Positions 32,476-42,966 of a DNA stretch of 64,000 nt are shown one piece after another. The DNA is from Coenobita brevimanus (taxonomy: Eukaryota > Arthropoda > Malacostraca > Decapoda > Coenobitidae): positions 15,625,183 through 15,689,182 of the forward strand of contig CM064663.1 in NCBI GenBank assembly GCA_032717465.1, given 5' to 3'. A program made the translations under genes and the position numbers. Below the pieces are notes generated by a model. It had not been told where the DNA came from. It did no database searches and saw nothing but the letters and a program-made list of their open reading frames with translations. Every line of letters starts with the position of its first letter. Position 1 is the first letter of the stretch.

Positions 32476-32957
32476 ACCTGTGAACCTACCTATATTTCCA
32501 TGTCTATCTATCTACATATCTATCTACCTGCTTATCTATTTTGTGTCAGTCTTTCTATGCCTGCATCTATCCATCCATCTATCTATCTATCCATCCATGT
32601 CTATCTATCTATCTACCTGTCTATTTTATATCTGTCAGTCTTTATGTTTCAATCCATCCATCCATCTATCTATCTATCTATCTACCTACCTGTCTATTTT
32701 ATGTCAGTCTATATGTTTCAATCCATCCATCCATCTATCTATCTATCTATCTACCTACCTGTCTATTTTATGTCAGTCTATATGTTTCAATCCATCCATC
32801 CATCTATCTATCTGTCTATCTATCTACCTGTCTATTTTATGTCAGTCTATATGTTTCAATCCATCCATCCATCCATCCATCTATCTATCTGTCTATCTAT
32901 CTACCTGCCTGTCTATTTTATGTCTGTCAGTCCTTCTACATCTGCATCTATCTATCT
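32476..32957. repeat. Second TCTA higher-order array, about 65-70 bp unit
   Basis: Units of CTACCTGTCTATTTTATGTC, AGTCTATATGTTTCAATCCA and (TCCA)(TCTA)n. Five to six copies. The frames are open in three phases and encode only Ser/Ile/Tyr/Leu repeats. Confidence 0.9.
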
Positions 32958-33095
32958 ATCCAACTCACACCACCTTCATTCATATACCTCTCCACTCCAT
33001 CCCTCCATTTCCCCCTCTCATTCTCCCTCTCCACCTCACTCTCACACTCTCCTAGTCAGTCTCTCATTCTCCATCCTCTCCTCACTCACTAATCC
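32958..33095 (-). mobile_element. RTE-like LINE fragment without its 3' tip
   Basis: CCAACTCACACCACCTTCAT through GTCAGTCTCTCATTCTCCAT matches the LINE C-terminal coding region. The conserved 3' terminus is replaced by (TCTA)n, as if deleted by satellite expansion. Confidence 0.7.
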
Positions 33096-33152
33096 TACCA
33101 ACACTTTCATCATCATCATCATCATCATCTGGACTTCTTTTTCCCACCTAAG

Positions 33153-33159
<7 letters not shown>

Positions 33160-33192
<33 letters not shown>

Positions 33193-33400
33193 TTGATAGA
33201 AGGATAAATTAACCAAATGCCTAAATAAATGGGCCACACACTCATTCACTCCCCATTCAAGCCCCTGGAATCCTGACTCCAAATAGTATAAATATCCACA
33301 CTTACGCTCTTCACACCATCTATACCCTTGCTCTAAAGTGTGGTGTGGTGTGGTGTCACATGGTGGTGGTGTGGTGTGGTGTGGTGTGGTGTGGTGGGTG
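33160..33400. repeat. (GA)n and (GGTGT)n simple repeats with a family E scrap
   Basis: (GA)n at 33160-33188. At 33225-33290 CACTCATTCACTCCCCATTC and AAGCCCCTGGAATCCTGACT match family E. GGTGT repeats run at 33340-33395. Confidence 0.7.
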
Positions 33401-33545
33401 CCTTCATGTAGTAGCACTGATATAACAACTACCTATACATATGTCCCTTAACTCCATCCCTATCCACAAAAGGGAGGATGGTGGCTACAGGAGATGACCA
33501 GTTTCAGTCTGCAGTCCACCAAGTTTACATCCAAATTAAGCCTAT
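33398..33545 (-). repeat. Dispersed repeat family C copy, inverted
   Basis: GTGCCTTCATGTAGTAGCAC and TTCAGTCTGCAGTCCACCAA. Confidence 0.6.
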
Positions 33546-33639
33546 ACAAACAACAACAACAATAATAACAGGGAGTGCATACCTCCTTGGTCTAACCCTA
33601 AACCTGCAGTCCACTGGGTTTACATCTGGATAAAACTAG

Positions 33640-33785
33640 GGCCACAACCACATCATCATCCAGACCTCCTTTCCCACCCTAGGGCAGGGTGAGGAGTAGC
33701 AATGTCCAGACAGCCCAAATTTGCTCAGTCCAATGGGCCACGCTTCCACTCATTCATCATTCAAGCCCCCGGAATCCTGGCTCTA
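33640..33785 (-). repeat. Dispersed repeat family E copy, inverted
   Basis: CAGACCTCCTTTCCCACCCT, AGGGCAGGGTGAGGAGTAGC and ATGTCCAGACAGCCCAAATT. Reverse complement of 7717-7850 with good conservation. Confidence 0.75.
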
Positions 33786-34056
33786 TTGGATACGCCAAAA
33801 ACATTCACTAAGTTTTGTAGCTTCACATACACATACCCAACAGAGTCAAAAACAAGAATTATAATATACAGTACTGTACAGTACATCACGGCACCATCCA
33901 ATACAGGGAAGTAAATTGTTCATGTCTTTGAAGGAACATTTTAATATATAAGAGGGTGGCAAAGGGTGCGCGCAGGTAAATATATTGTTGCTAAAGTTCT
34001 GTATGGGTTAATGACCACAACAAAGCAACATGCATGGATTGTGATACTACCATGTG

Positions 34057-34122
34057 CAGTGCAGTGCCTCTAAGTGCAGTGCAGTGCCTCTAAGTGCAGT
34101 GCAGTGCCTCTAAGTGCAGTGC
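34057..34122. repeat. 20-bp tandem array
   Basis: AGTGCAGTGCAGTGCCTCTA repeated about 3.5 times. Confidence 0.95.
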
Positions 34123-34144
34123 CAACAGTCTAACCCCATCTATA

Positions 34145-34430
34145 CTCCATTCACTTTAACCTGGTACACATTTTCATTCTCTTATTCACCTTAGTAATTT
34201 TTTTTTCATCCTTTCATTCACTTTCACTTGGGAGAGATTTGTGTCCTTTTGCAGCTTATTTCCTGTGGGTAGCCTGGCAGAATAAGGCAATACAACAGCC
34301 CTGCATACTTCCCACAGCACTTATTCATAACTAGCAGTGTATGCTAGTGCTAACCTCACCTCATGGCTCAGCATTCAAGATGGACTGATAGCAATTTTAT
34401 GCCTAGTTAAAGTGAACAGAGTATAGCAGT
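34145..34430 (+). repeat. Dispersed repeat family H, longest copy
   Basis: CCATTCACTTTAACCTGGTA, TTTTGCAGCTTATTTCCTGT, CTTCCCACAGCACTTATTCA and CATTCAAGATGGACTGATAG. Confidence 0.6.
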
Positions 34431-34494
34431 GTGTCTAAAGTATCTACATGTATCTACACTACTCACGTTACCTGTTCTCCTGGTGTTGGACAGG

Positions 34495-34650
34495 GAAGCC
34501 TTCATGTGACTGTGCCAATACAAGTGAGCAACAGCTACACAACTGTCCCTGAACTACCTCTCTATTCCCCACAAGGAGGCTGGTGGACTGCACGAGAGGG
34601 GAAAATTAAGCCTGCAGTCCACTGGGTTCAGGTTCAGATAAGACTGGCAC
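34495..34650 (-). repeat. Dispersed repeat family C copy, inverted
   Basis: AGCCTTCATGTGACTGTGCC and AGCCTGCAGTCCACTGGGTT. Confidence 0.6.
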
Positions 34651-34773
34651 CACAAAAACGACTCAACCTGTTCTCATCCTTTGCCTGTGTGTATAGTCTC
34701 GTTTCACAATTCATCAAAAATATCAGAAAAAAACAAAATAAATTTATGATTCCCCAAATGAAATCCTTATATG

Positions 34774-34985
34774 GAGGTTGGCCATGGTAGAGCAAATTTT
34801 TCTTTCTCTGGACTGGCAGCTTTAGAGACATCCACAAAACAGATAATTACTTCACAACAATTGATACAAATTGGTGATGGGAAAAAAATCTGTGATGTAT
34901 AATTAATTTTGTAACAATGTGAGAGTGTCAGCTTGGACTCTGACTCTACATATCTGTGTCTGTGTTTCCTAAGAGTGATGACTAT
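34774..34985 (+). repeat. Dispersed repeat family F copy
   Basis: GGTTGGCCATGGTAGAGCAA, TCTGGACTGGCAGCTTTAGA and GTGTCAGCTTGGACTCTGAC, colinear with 12430-12620. Confidence 0.6.
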
Positions 34986-34999
34986 AGTTCATTCGCTCT

Positions 35000-35220
35000 A
35001 AACTGACAAAAATCTCTACCTCCTTTCAGCTCAATTGATGGCCTGTGTTATAAGACTGGAGGGTAAAGCTGACTAGTAAACAGGGAGACATATTCCTACT
35101 TCAAAACTAAAACTGACAACAATCCCTAACCCCTTTCAGCTCAGTTCATGGCCAAGTGTAATCAGAGTAGAGGCTTGATTTGACTAGTAACCAAGGAGAC
35201 TCATTCCTACCCCATATCAA
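35000..35220 (+). repeat. Dispersed repeat family D, two tandem copies
   Basis: CTACCTCCTTTCAGCTCAAT and CTAACCCCTTTCAGCTCAGT, each followed by GACTAGTAAMCARGGAGACW. Confidence 0.6.
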
Positions 35221-35263
35221 AGACTCATCAAAACTCACATAACCTCACTACAATCTCACTACT

Positions 35264-36215
35264 GTACCTCCATTTTGCCCTGTCCTCTGCCAACACGCTG
35301 CCCTCCCTCCAACTCAAACCATTCTCATTTGAATACATCACCTCATCCTCAACTCCCCTCCCCCCTCAACTTATACCACCACCATTTTTATTACTTTTCC
35401 ACCCCACCACACCTCATCCTCGGTCCCCCTCTACCCCTCCACCTCACTCCTTATCAATCTCTCCTTCTCCATTCTCTCCATAAGGCCACACCATCTCAAA
35501 ATACTCCTAACACTTCTCAACACATCCACAGCAACACAACACTCCTTCATTTCCTCATTTATCTGTCTGTCTCTCCACATTACTCCACATGACACACATC
35601 CACATCCACACCAACACCACAACATTCCTTCACTTCCTCATTTATCTGTCTGTCTCTCCACATAACTCCACATCCACAGCAACACCACAACATTCCTTCA
35701 CTTCCTCATTTATCTGTCTGTCTCTCCACATAACTCCACATCCACAGCAACACCACAACACTCCTTCACTTCCTCATTTATCTGTCTGTCTTTCCACATA
35801 ACTCCACATCCACAGCAACACCACAACACTCCTTCATTTCCTCATTTATCTGTCTGTCTCTCCACATAACTCCACATCCACAGCAACACCACAACACACC
35901 TTCATTTCCTCATTTATCTGTCTGTCTTTCCACATAACTCCATATCCACACTAACACCACAACACTCCCTCATTTCCTCATTTATCTGTCTGTCTCTCCA
36001 CATAACTCCACATCCACACTAACACCACAACACTCCTTCACTTCCTCATTTATCTGTCTGTCTTTCCACATAACTCCATATCCACACTAACACCACAACA
36101 CTCCTTCACTTCCTTCTCTCCACAACTCCACATCCACATCAACATCAGCACCACAACACTCTCTGCACTGTCTCATTTGTCTGTCTGTCTCTCCTCATAA
36201 CTCCACATGCTTCCT
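35264..36215 (-). mobile_element. RTE-like LINE copy containing a 68-bp tandem expansion
   Basis: From 35264 the sequence follows the LINE C-terminal coding region in reverse: CCCTGTCCTCTGCCAACACG, CCTCATCCTCGGTCCCCCTC, GGCCACACCATCTCAAAAT. From about 35560 to 36120 one short LINE segment, the counterpart of CTCCTTTATATCCTCATTCG and GTCTCTCCATGTGACTCCAC in other copies, is repeated eight or nine times with a 68-bp period (anchors at 35640, 35708, 35776). The copy then resumes to about 36215. Confidence 0.85.
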
Positions 36216-36308
36216 CAACTAAACCTAATCTAATTCAGTCAAATATTTAAAACATCAGCCAAAAATAACCAAACTTAACCAAATCTAACCTAACACAATC
36301 TTGCAGAA

Positions 36309-36344
<36 letters not shown>
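36309..36344. repeat. (AAT)n microsatellite at a LINE tail
   Basis: AAT array adjoining the (TAGA)n tail of LINE family 3. Confidence 0.9.
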
Positions 36345-37471
36345 CTATCTATCTATATACCTAGGCTGCTTCCCCCAAGGAAAGGGAGGTAGCCAAGACA
36401 GGACGACTCACTCTCCATTTACTCATCCATTCAAACACATTCATTCGCATCTTAGCCCCAAAGGGGAGAACGGACAGATCCTCACCGCATCACACCGCAC
36501 AAGGGTCAACTGCGCAATGCAAGCAGTGACATCCACAGCAGGGCCCGACAGCAGAACTGGTTTACCCCTGCCACATCATAACAGACCCATCCCCTTACCC
36601 GCACCTGACCTGACTAGCTGATCAGACCAAATGCGGGAGAATATCCCCTCAGGGCTGCGTCATCACTTATTCATTCACAATTTCTCTCCATTTATTTCTG
36701 TCACGCACAGCCACTCTTCCTTGCTCAACAGACATCCCTCTCGCATCCAGCGCTCTCTTCACACTGTCCATCCATCCTATTCGTGGTCTTCCTCTCAGTC
36801 TTACACCTCTCACATCAGATCTAGTTATCTTTTTCACCAATCGCTCATTATCCATTCTCTCCATATGCCCAAACCATTGCAACACCCTCTGCTCAACTCT
36901 ACCAGCCATCTCCCGAACAACTCCAGTTCTCCTTCGCACTTCATCATTTCGCACTCGATCCATAAGCGTCACTCCACACATACTCCTCAGACATCTCATC
37001 TCCATTACATTCAAACTTTTCCTCTCTGGTACACCCATATTCCATGTTTCAGCCCCATATAACGCAGTCGGTACCACAACACCCTCATACAGCCTTCTCT
37101 TTACATCCATTCTAAGCGAACGACATTTAAACACTTTTTTCATTCCTCCCAGCACCTTTCCTACTTCATTTATTCTAAACTTCACTTCTGCATCTATTCT
37201 TCCATCCACAGCAACATGTGACCCTAGATATTTAAAACAATCTACCTCCTCAAGCAACTCACCATTCAAAACTATATTCATCCCCCTACCATCTATCAAC
37301 CTCGTACACTTCATCACTTTTCTCTTATTCTCATTTACTTTCAATTTCCTCCTTTCACACACCCTTCCAAACTCCTCTACCAATTGTCTCAATCTCTCCT
37401 CTGAATCAGTCACCAGTGCAGTATCATCTGCAAACAGCAGCTGCTTCAGATTCCACTCTCCTCCATCAACA
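36336..37471 (-). mobile_element. LINE family 3 (RTE-like), 5'-truncated
   Basis: Contains a coding remnant (36667-37471) and a 3' UTR of about 320 bp (36349-36666), far longer than in the main RTE family. It still ends in a short (TAGA)n tail. The 5' truncation point lies at an AAT microsatellite (37472-37555). Confidence 0.9.
36667..37471 (-). pseudogene. LINE family 3 reverse transcriptase C-terminal part
   Basis: An open frame of about 268 codons on the minus strand, beginning within RT motif C (LLFADDTALVTD near 37421-37440). It continues through CFKYLGSHV, ALYGAETWNM, VLQWFGHMERMDNERLV and RLRGRPRIGW to a stop at 36667. The endonuclease and most of the RT are missing, so it cannot function. 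The intact C-terminal frame suggests a fairly young insertion. About 35 extra upstream codons in the open frame come only from the AAT array. Confidence 0.85.
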
Positions 37472-37555
37472 TATAATAATAATAATAATAATAGTAATAA
37501 TAGTAATAATAATAATAATAATAACAATAATAATAATAACAATAATAATAAACAT
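37472..37555. repeat. (AAT)n microsatellite
   Basis: AAT array with AGT and AAC variants at the 5' truncation point of LINE family 3. Confidence 0.95.
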
Positions 37556-37644
37556 ATTTTCTTTAACCACAATGCTGACAGATAACAGATATAATAATGA
37601 TAATAAAGAGTATACTGTAGTGTAATCTAGCCTTGGTTTTATGA

Positions 37645-38345
37645 CATATGATGGAGGGATGGAGTGGAGGGGTATATGAGAGAAGGGGGATGGAGTGAGA
37701 GGTATATGAGTGGTATATGAGGTATAAGAGAGGTATATGAGTGGTATATGAGTGGTATATGAGGTATATGAGAGGTATACGAGAGGTATGTGAGTGGTAT
37801 ATGAGGTATATGAGGTATATGAGAGGTATATGAGTGGTATATGAGGTATATGAGAGGTATATGAGGTATATGAGAGGTATATGAGTGGTATATGAGGTAT
37901 ATGAGAGGTATATGAGGTATATGAGAGGTATATGAGTGGTATATGAGGTATATGAGTGGTATATGAGGTATATGAGAGGTATATGAGTGGTATATGATGT
38001 ATATGAGAGGTATATGAGTGGTATATGAGGTATATGAGAGGTACATGAGAGGTAATCCAGTCCTGGTTTTATGACACAATGGAGGGATGGAGTGAGAGGT
38101 ATAATTATGAAAGAAGGTATATGAGGTATATGAGAGGTATATGAGTGGTACATACGAGGTATATGAGAGGTATATGAGGTATATGAGAGGTATATGAGAG
38201 AAGGGGGATGGAGTGAAAGGTATATGAGAGAGGGGGTGTGAGCTGGGGGAAGGGCAGCATAATGGCAGGGAACAGGGTGACATGAAGGTAATTTGTTTGT
38301 GGCCACCCCTTAAGGGATTAGGACATCTGGCTATAGGTAGATAGA
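37645..38345 (+). mobile_element. RTE-like LINE copy with GGTATATGA array
   Basis: Starts GATGGAGGGATGGAGTGGAG and ends in the normal 3' terminus (GTTTGTGGCCACCCCTTAAG, GGCTATAGGTAGATAGAT). The LINE segment GAGAGGTATATGAGAGAGG is amplified between 37690 and 38215 into dozens of GGTATATGAG/GTGGTATATGAG units. A second GGATGGAGTGAGAGGTATA block at 38083 shows that larger segments were duplicated too. Confidence 0.88.
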
Positions 38346-38404
38346 TATATTACATCATCTTATGGCAAATAAAATAGGGTAACTGACTTTAATACTGGAT
38401 TCCA

Positions 38405-38600
38405 ACAATTCATTCACTTTAGTTAGGTGGCAAATATTATCTTTTGCAGCTTATTTTTCACAGCTCAATGGCAGAATAACGACATTACAACATCTCCTCC
38501 ACTGCACTTCTTTGTGACTAGAAACATTTGTTTTTTTCCTTGTTACAGCTCAACATTCAAGTTGGAGATGGCAATTTTTTCCTATTTTTTGAAAGGAACA
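38405..38600 (+). repeat. Dispersed repeat family H copy
   Basis: TTTTGCAGCTTATTTTTCAC, TGTGACTAGAAACA and CATTCAAGTTGGAGATGGCA. Confidence 0.55.
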
Positions 38601-38832
38601 ATTTTTTTTTTTCTTTTTTTTTGGATATCTAGCCTTTGGTTCCTTTTCTTTGCATTAAAAAAAAAAAAGTGTAGTGGCAATCATACACACCACATGGCAC
38701 AGACTCCACAGAGGGATAGACTGATAAATATTAGACATGACAACAGCAGATGAGGAAATGACAAAGTAAACTAAAAAAACAACACAAGGGCAAGACACAA
38801 CACAGCCAAGAAAATCAATGAGAGAAAGGAAA

Positions 38833-38837
<5 letters not shown>

Positions 38838-38886
<49 letters not shown>
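38838..38886. repeat. (GA)n(CAGA)n microsatellite
   Basis: GA repeat passing into CAGA repeats. Confidence 0.95.
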
Positions 38887-39307
38887 ATTAAAATTCATGT
38901 AAAAGACCACTAAGATAAAAACATCAAACTGTGTACATCAAAGGTCTGGGATTCATGTCAATTATCAGATACAGTATAAGAGGGGGACACCTATGGTAAG
39001 ATAAAGTGTTAAATGGTGCAGGGAATCACTGGATCCATTATGCATGATACTTGTTTGGTCAAGTGTTCAGAGAGACATACAAAACTTAATTCACTCACTT
39101 CAGTAAATTAAGTATCGATGCAGAGAGAAATGACTTGCAATATCCAGTGTTTGAAATCTCCAACACTCATGAAACTTCTCAAAATACTGTGTACATTTCC
39201 TAATTGTATAAACCATCTTGCAGTGCATTAATGAGCGAAAATACTGGAATGTCAGATAAACACCTTCAATACACACAGATACAGATGCTATTTTAGACAG
39301 TCCCATC

Positions 39308-39395
39308 TTAAAATGTCAGGACCAACTTGCCTAGCCCCAGCCTCCTATGCTCCTCATGGGGCATCATAGGATTGGATGATGGATGGATGGATGAA
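39308..39395 (-). repeat. Dispersed repeat family A copy, inverted
   Basis: TTGCCTAGCCCCAGCCTCCT, ATGCTCCTCATGGGGCATCA and TAGGATTGGATGATGG, then (ATGG)n. Complement of 9553-9650. Confidence 0.65.
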
Positions 39396-39652
39396 TATTT
39401 AATTACTTTTTGGTTGAACAATTGTGAAACTCTTATGCAATATTCTGAAATGTCTGTTGAATTCTGATGATCACAATACTGTATTTCGAAAGTCACTGCT
39501 CACAGTCTCATTATTTATCATACTTGACTGGGTCAACACTAGTGTCCACAATACTACAGTCATAAGTATAAGTACGCTGACGACTCTGTGCCAGCATTGT
39601 CCTGTATTACATATTTCCACTCCTCCCCTAACACCTTTCCCTAAGTGATATA

Positions 39653-40256
39653 CAGTGGAACCTCGGTCCTCGTACGTCTCACATGTCGAACAAATCGGAC
39701 CTCGACCAAAAAATTCAAAAAATTTTTGCTCCAGAGGTCGACCAAAATACCAGACCTCGACCAACCTGAACGTAGCCAAACGAAGGGAAGCTGGCCGACC
39801 GACAGTCACGCGTCCACTTTTGTTGTTCGTCAGCGTGGTTGTCCTACTGTGCTTCACATTTTTCTTGATTCAGTGCAGTATTAGCCCCTAATAATGGCTC
39901 CAAAGAAAGCAAGTTCATCCAGTACGGCTACTGGCAGTGAAAAGAGGAAAGTAGTGTGGAAAATAATTGAAGAAGTGGAAAAATTATTGCTTATCTTCAT
40001 CAATGAGAAACAGTTAGCAGGAGACAGTGTTAGTGAGTATATAATTTGTGAAAAGGCAAGAGAAATATACAGTCACCTCGTAAAGGAAAGCACTAGTACC
40101 AGTGCTGAAACTTAAATAGGTAAGCATCTGGGGTCTTGGAATGGATTAAAATGATTTACATTATTTCTTATGGGGAAAATTAGTTCGGTCCTCGACCAAT
40201 TCGGTCCTGGAACAGCCTTCCAGAACGGATTGTGTTCGAGGACCGAGGTTCTACTG
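39653..40256 (+). mobile_element. Tigger-like transposon, internally deleted, 604 bp
   Basis: CAGTGGAACCTCGGTCCTCG at the left and CGAGGACCGAGGTTCTACTG at the right form 20-bp inverted repeats with one mismatch, flanked by TA. It keeps a small transposase-derived frame. Confidence 0.9.
39894..40115 (+). pseudogene. Tigger transposase fragment
   Basis: 73 codons starting MAPKKASSSSTATGSEKRKV, with a later block QLAGDSVSEYIICEKAREIY. I read this as the N-terminal basic segment joined to part of the second CENP-B-type helix-turn-helix. The joint implies an internal deletion, and no catalytic DDE residues remain. Not the same subfamily as 11544-12272. Confidence 0.7.
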
Positions 40257-40329
40257 TATTTTGCTTCTTACACTTAACTGCTCCTTTCTGTTACCTAAAT
40301 CCTTCCAATAATGCCATACTCTGCATAAA

Positions 40330-40790
40330 TAACGTATAAAAGGATATTAACCAGCCATATCCACAAATAAATCACTAACGAAGAGGTGTTATGGAGACTC
40401 CTTAAGTGATTTATTTTTCAATATGACTGGTTAATATCCTCTGGTACATCATTTGGCCATGTGGAGAGGATGGAGAGTGAGAGACTAATGAGGACAGTGT
40501 ATGTGAGTGAGGTGAAGGGGGGGGGAGAGGGGGGGGGAGAGGGAGGGGGAGGCTGAGGATGAGACAGAGGGATGGGGTGGAGAGGTATGTGAGATGGGGG
40601 GGGGTGAGCCGGGGGAAGGACAGTGAAATGGCGAGGGACAGGGCGACATGGAGGCAATTTGTTTGTGACCACCCCTTATGGGACTAAGGCATCTGGCAAT
40701 AGGTAGTATATACATCATTTATGCAGTGTGGCAATACTGGAAGGATTTATATAACAAAGAAGAAAGCAATAAAGGTGTAACAAACTGAAG
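40330..40790. mobile_element. Foldback family G element split by a LINE
   Basis: The left arm (AATCACTAACGAAGAGGTGT, GTGATTTATTTTTCAATATG, TTAATATCCTC) and the right arm (GGAAGGATTTATATAACA, AATAAAGGTGTAACAAAC) belong to the palindromic family. They are separated by the LINE at 40455-40710. Confidence 0.55.
40455..40710 (+). mobile_element. RTE-like LINE with 10-bp target duplication
   Basis: GGCCATGTGGAGAGGATGGA to ATCTGGCAATAGGTAGTATA. TACATCATTT occurs immediately before (40445-40454) and after (40711-40720), a clear target-site duplication. 5'-truncated at the WFGHVERM codons. Confidence 0.92.
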
Positions 40791-40794
40791 ACCG

Positions 40795-40945
40795 TAAATA
40801 ACTAATTAATAAATAAATAACTAATTAATAAATAAAAAACTAAATAATAACTAAACTAAATAAATAAATAAATAATAAATAAATAACTAAATAATAACTA
40901 AACAACTAAATAAATAAATAAATAATAAATAAATAACTAAAGACC
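40795..40945. repeat. A-rich (AATAAATA)n simple repeat
   Basis: TAAATAAATAACTAA-type repeats. Confidence 0.9.
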
Positions 40946-41084
40946 ATAAACAAAACTGACGCACAGGAAGCCACCAACAAGTAACCGAGCGAAGTTTAAA
41001 TACTGACTCAATGTCCTCACTATCATCAACCCCTTACCTGAGGCCCTGGATTTGAATTTGTAGTACAGTATTCACCCTCCCACA

Positions 41085-42040
41085 TCACACACACACATGC
41101 TATCCAACACCACGTCAGGCTCATACAGTACTTGAATATGAGAGAGAGATCTTGTAGTGTGCAGAGTATCCTTTAGTGTGTAGTAGTAGTCTTGTCCTGT
41201 GCATTTCGTTCTCCTACACACACACATGCTAGCCAAGACCCCCTCAGAATCATACTACACTTGCGTATGAGAGAGAGATCTTGTAGTGTGCAGAGATACT
41301 GTGTAGTGTGCAGTAGTAGTCTTGTCCTGTGCATTTCTTTCTCCTAAACACACACATTAGCCAACACCCTCTCAGAATCATACTACACTTGCGTATGAGA
41401 GAGAGATCTTGTAGTGTGCAGAGATATCCTGTAGTGTGTAGTAGTCTTGTCCTGGTGCTTTCTTTCTCCTACACACACACATTAGCCAAGACCCCCTCAG
41501 GATCATACTGCACTTGTGTATGAGAGAGATCTTGCAGTGTGCAGAGATACCCTGCAGTGTGAAATAGTAGTCTTGTCCTGTTTATTTCCTTCTTGTACAC
41601 TACACACACACTAGCCAACACCCTCCCAGGATCATACTGCATTTGCATATGAGGGAGATCATGTAGTGTGCTGAGATATCCTGTAGTGTTGTAGTCTTGT
41701 CCTGCTGCTTTCCTTCTACACACACACGCTAGCCAAGACCCCCTCAGGATCATACTGCACTTGCATATAAGAGAGATCTTGTAGTGTGCAGAGATATCCT
41801 GTAGTGTGCAGTGGTAGTCTTTTTCTGAGCTTTTACTTCTCCTACAACACACACACACACTAGCCACAACCCCCTCAGGATCATATTGCATTTGCACATG
41901 AAAGACATAGTGTGCAGAGATTCCTGTAGTGTGTAGTAGTGGTCTTGTCCAGGTCCTTTCCTTCTCCTACACTACACACACACTAGCCAAGGCCCCCTCA
42001 GGATCATACCACACTTGCATATGAGACATCTTGCAGTGTG
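41085..42040. repeat. Tandem array, about 120 bp unit, eight to nine copies
   Basis: Each unit has ACACACACATGCTAGCCAAG, ACCCCCTCAGAATCATACT, GAGAGAGATCTTGTAGTGTG and AGTAGTAGTCTTGTCCTG. Units vary through GA and CA length changes. Confidence 0.9.
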
Positions 42041-42299
42041 CAGTAGTCTCAGCCTGGGGTGGGATTCTTACCCATATTTATGAATGAAACCTTCTCAAAA
42101 CTCATATTATTTTCTGAAGGAAGAAGTAACAAATGAGAAAGGTTCAGCATTTTCCTTTCCTTGTTCTTCACACAAATAACTAATACGGCTTACGTTAATT
42201 TTCCTCTGCAACTATTTTTCTAGCAGGATGAATGACACTTAAACAGACTCAACACTTTCCTTTCCTTATCTTTCCCGGAAAAGCAAATCACAGCTCAAA

Positions 42300-42645
42300 T
42301 AGGGTTCACATTCTCACTGATAAAGGAAACTCCCTAACACCTCTCCCTTAGCACTGTACTTTTGGATAGGGGTAGTTCATATCCTTTTGCACAATATTTA
42401 AGCAGAGGATGGTGATATTGGTATATGAGGGAGGGGGGAGTGAGTTGGGGGGAGGGCTGTCAAATGGTGGGTGACAGAGCAACGTGGAAGCGTTTTGTCT
42501 GCAGCCACTCTTTGTGGGATTAGGGCGTCGGGCCATAGATAGAGAGAGATGGTGATACTGGGAGGATTTACGTAACACAGAAGTCAACAGTAAGGTGTAA
42601 TAAGGAAAATAAATTGCTTGGGAAAAGGTGTTAGGGAGCTTCCAC
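42300..42645. mobile_element. Foldback family G element split by a LINE
   Basis: The left arm GGAAACTCCCTAACACCTCT is complemented by the right arm AAAAGGTGTTAGGGAGCTTC; AGTAAGGTGTAATAAGGAAA also belongs to the right arm. The LINE at 42422-42547 sits between. Confidence 0.7.
42422..42547 (+). mobile_element. RTE-like LINE, 126-bp copy with 14-bp target duplication
   Basis: TATATGAGGGAGGGGGGAGT to GGGCGTCGGGCCATAGATAG, the GCGTTTTGTCTGC subfamily. GATGGTGATATTGG (42408-42421) is repeated with one change at 42548-42561. Confidence 0.9.
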
Positions 42646-42717
42646 AACTGACGAGAATATGGACGAGAGGCTGCAATAAGTAAGACAGTAAATTCCGAGC
42701 CTTCACACTTCCCTCAC

Positions 42718-42902
42718 CTCAGCCATACAGCTGCTGTCCAAGGCTGCCCAAGGAACATACTGCCCTTGATTATAAGAATAATGTACTGTAGGCTATACCA
42801 GTGGACTCCTCCTTCACCTGAACACACCCCTGGCACTCCTGGTCTTGTACTGGAGGTGTAGTTGAGCTGCATGCCACTCCACATCATCATCCTCCATGCA
42901 GC
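42718..42902 (-). other. Possible alternative exon, gene 2 (weak)
   Basis: Minus strand: acceptor CCTTCTTTCCCAG|GCTGC and donor GGCTGAG|GTGAGG delimit 185 nt that is open in phase 0 (61 codons, phase 2 out). The out-phase fits the terminal exon at 23550-23628. It cannot follow the exon at 45392-45503 in frame: joined there it stops after LHGG. So it would be an alternative first or last exon, or a decoy. Confidence 0.25.
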
Positions 42903-42925
42903 CTGGGAAAGAAGGTACCATTAAT

Positions 42926-42928
<3 letters not shown>

Positions 42929-42963
<35 letters not shown>
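42929..42963. repeat. (GT)n microsatellite
   Basis: About 17 GT units. Confidence 0.95.

Positions 42964-42966
<3 letters not shown>

Noticed and set aside
35275..35801. Ser/His/Thr-rich plus-strand open frames of 105 and 70 codons
   Set aside because: Antisense of a LINE fragment and its 68-bp array.
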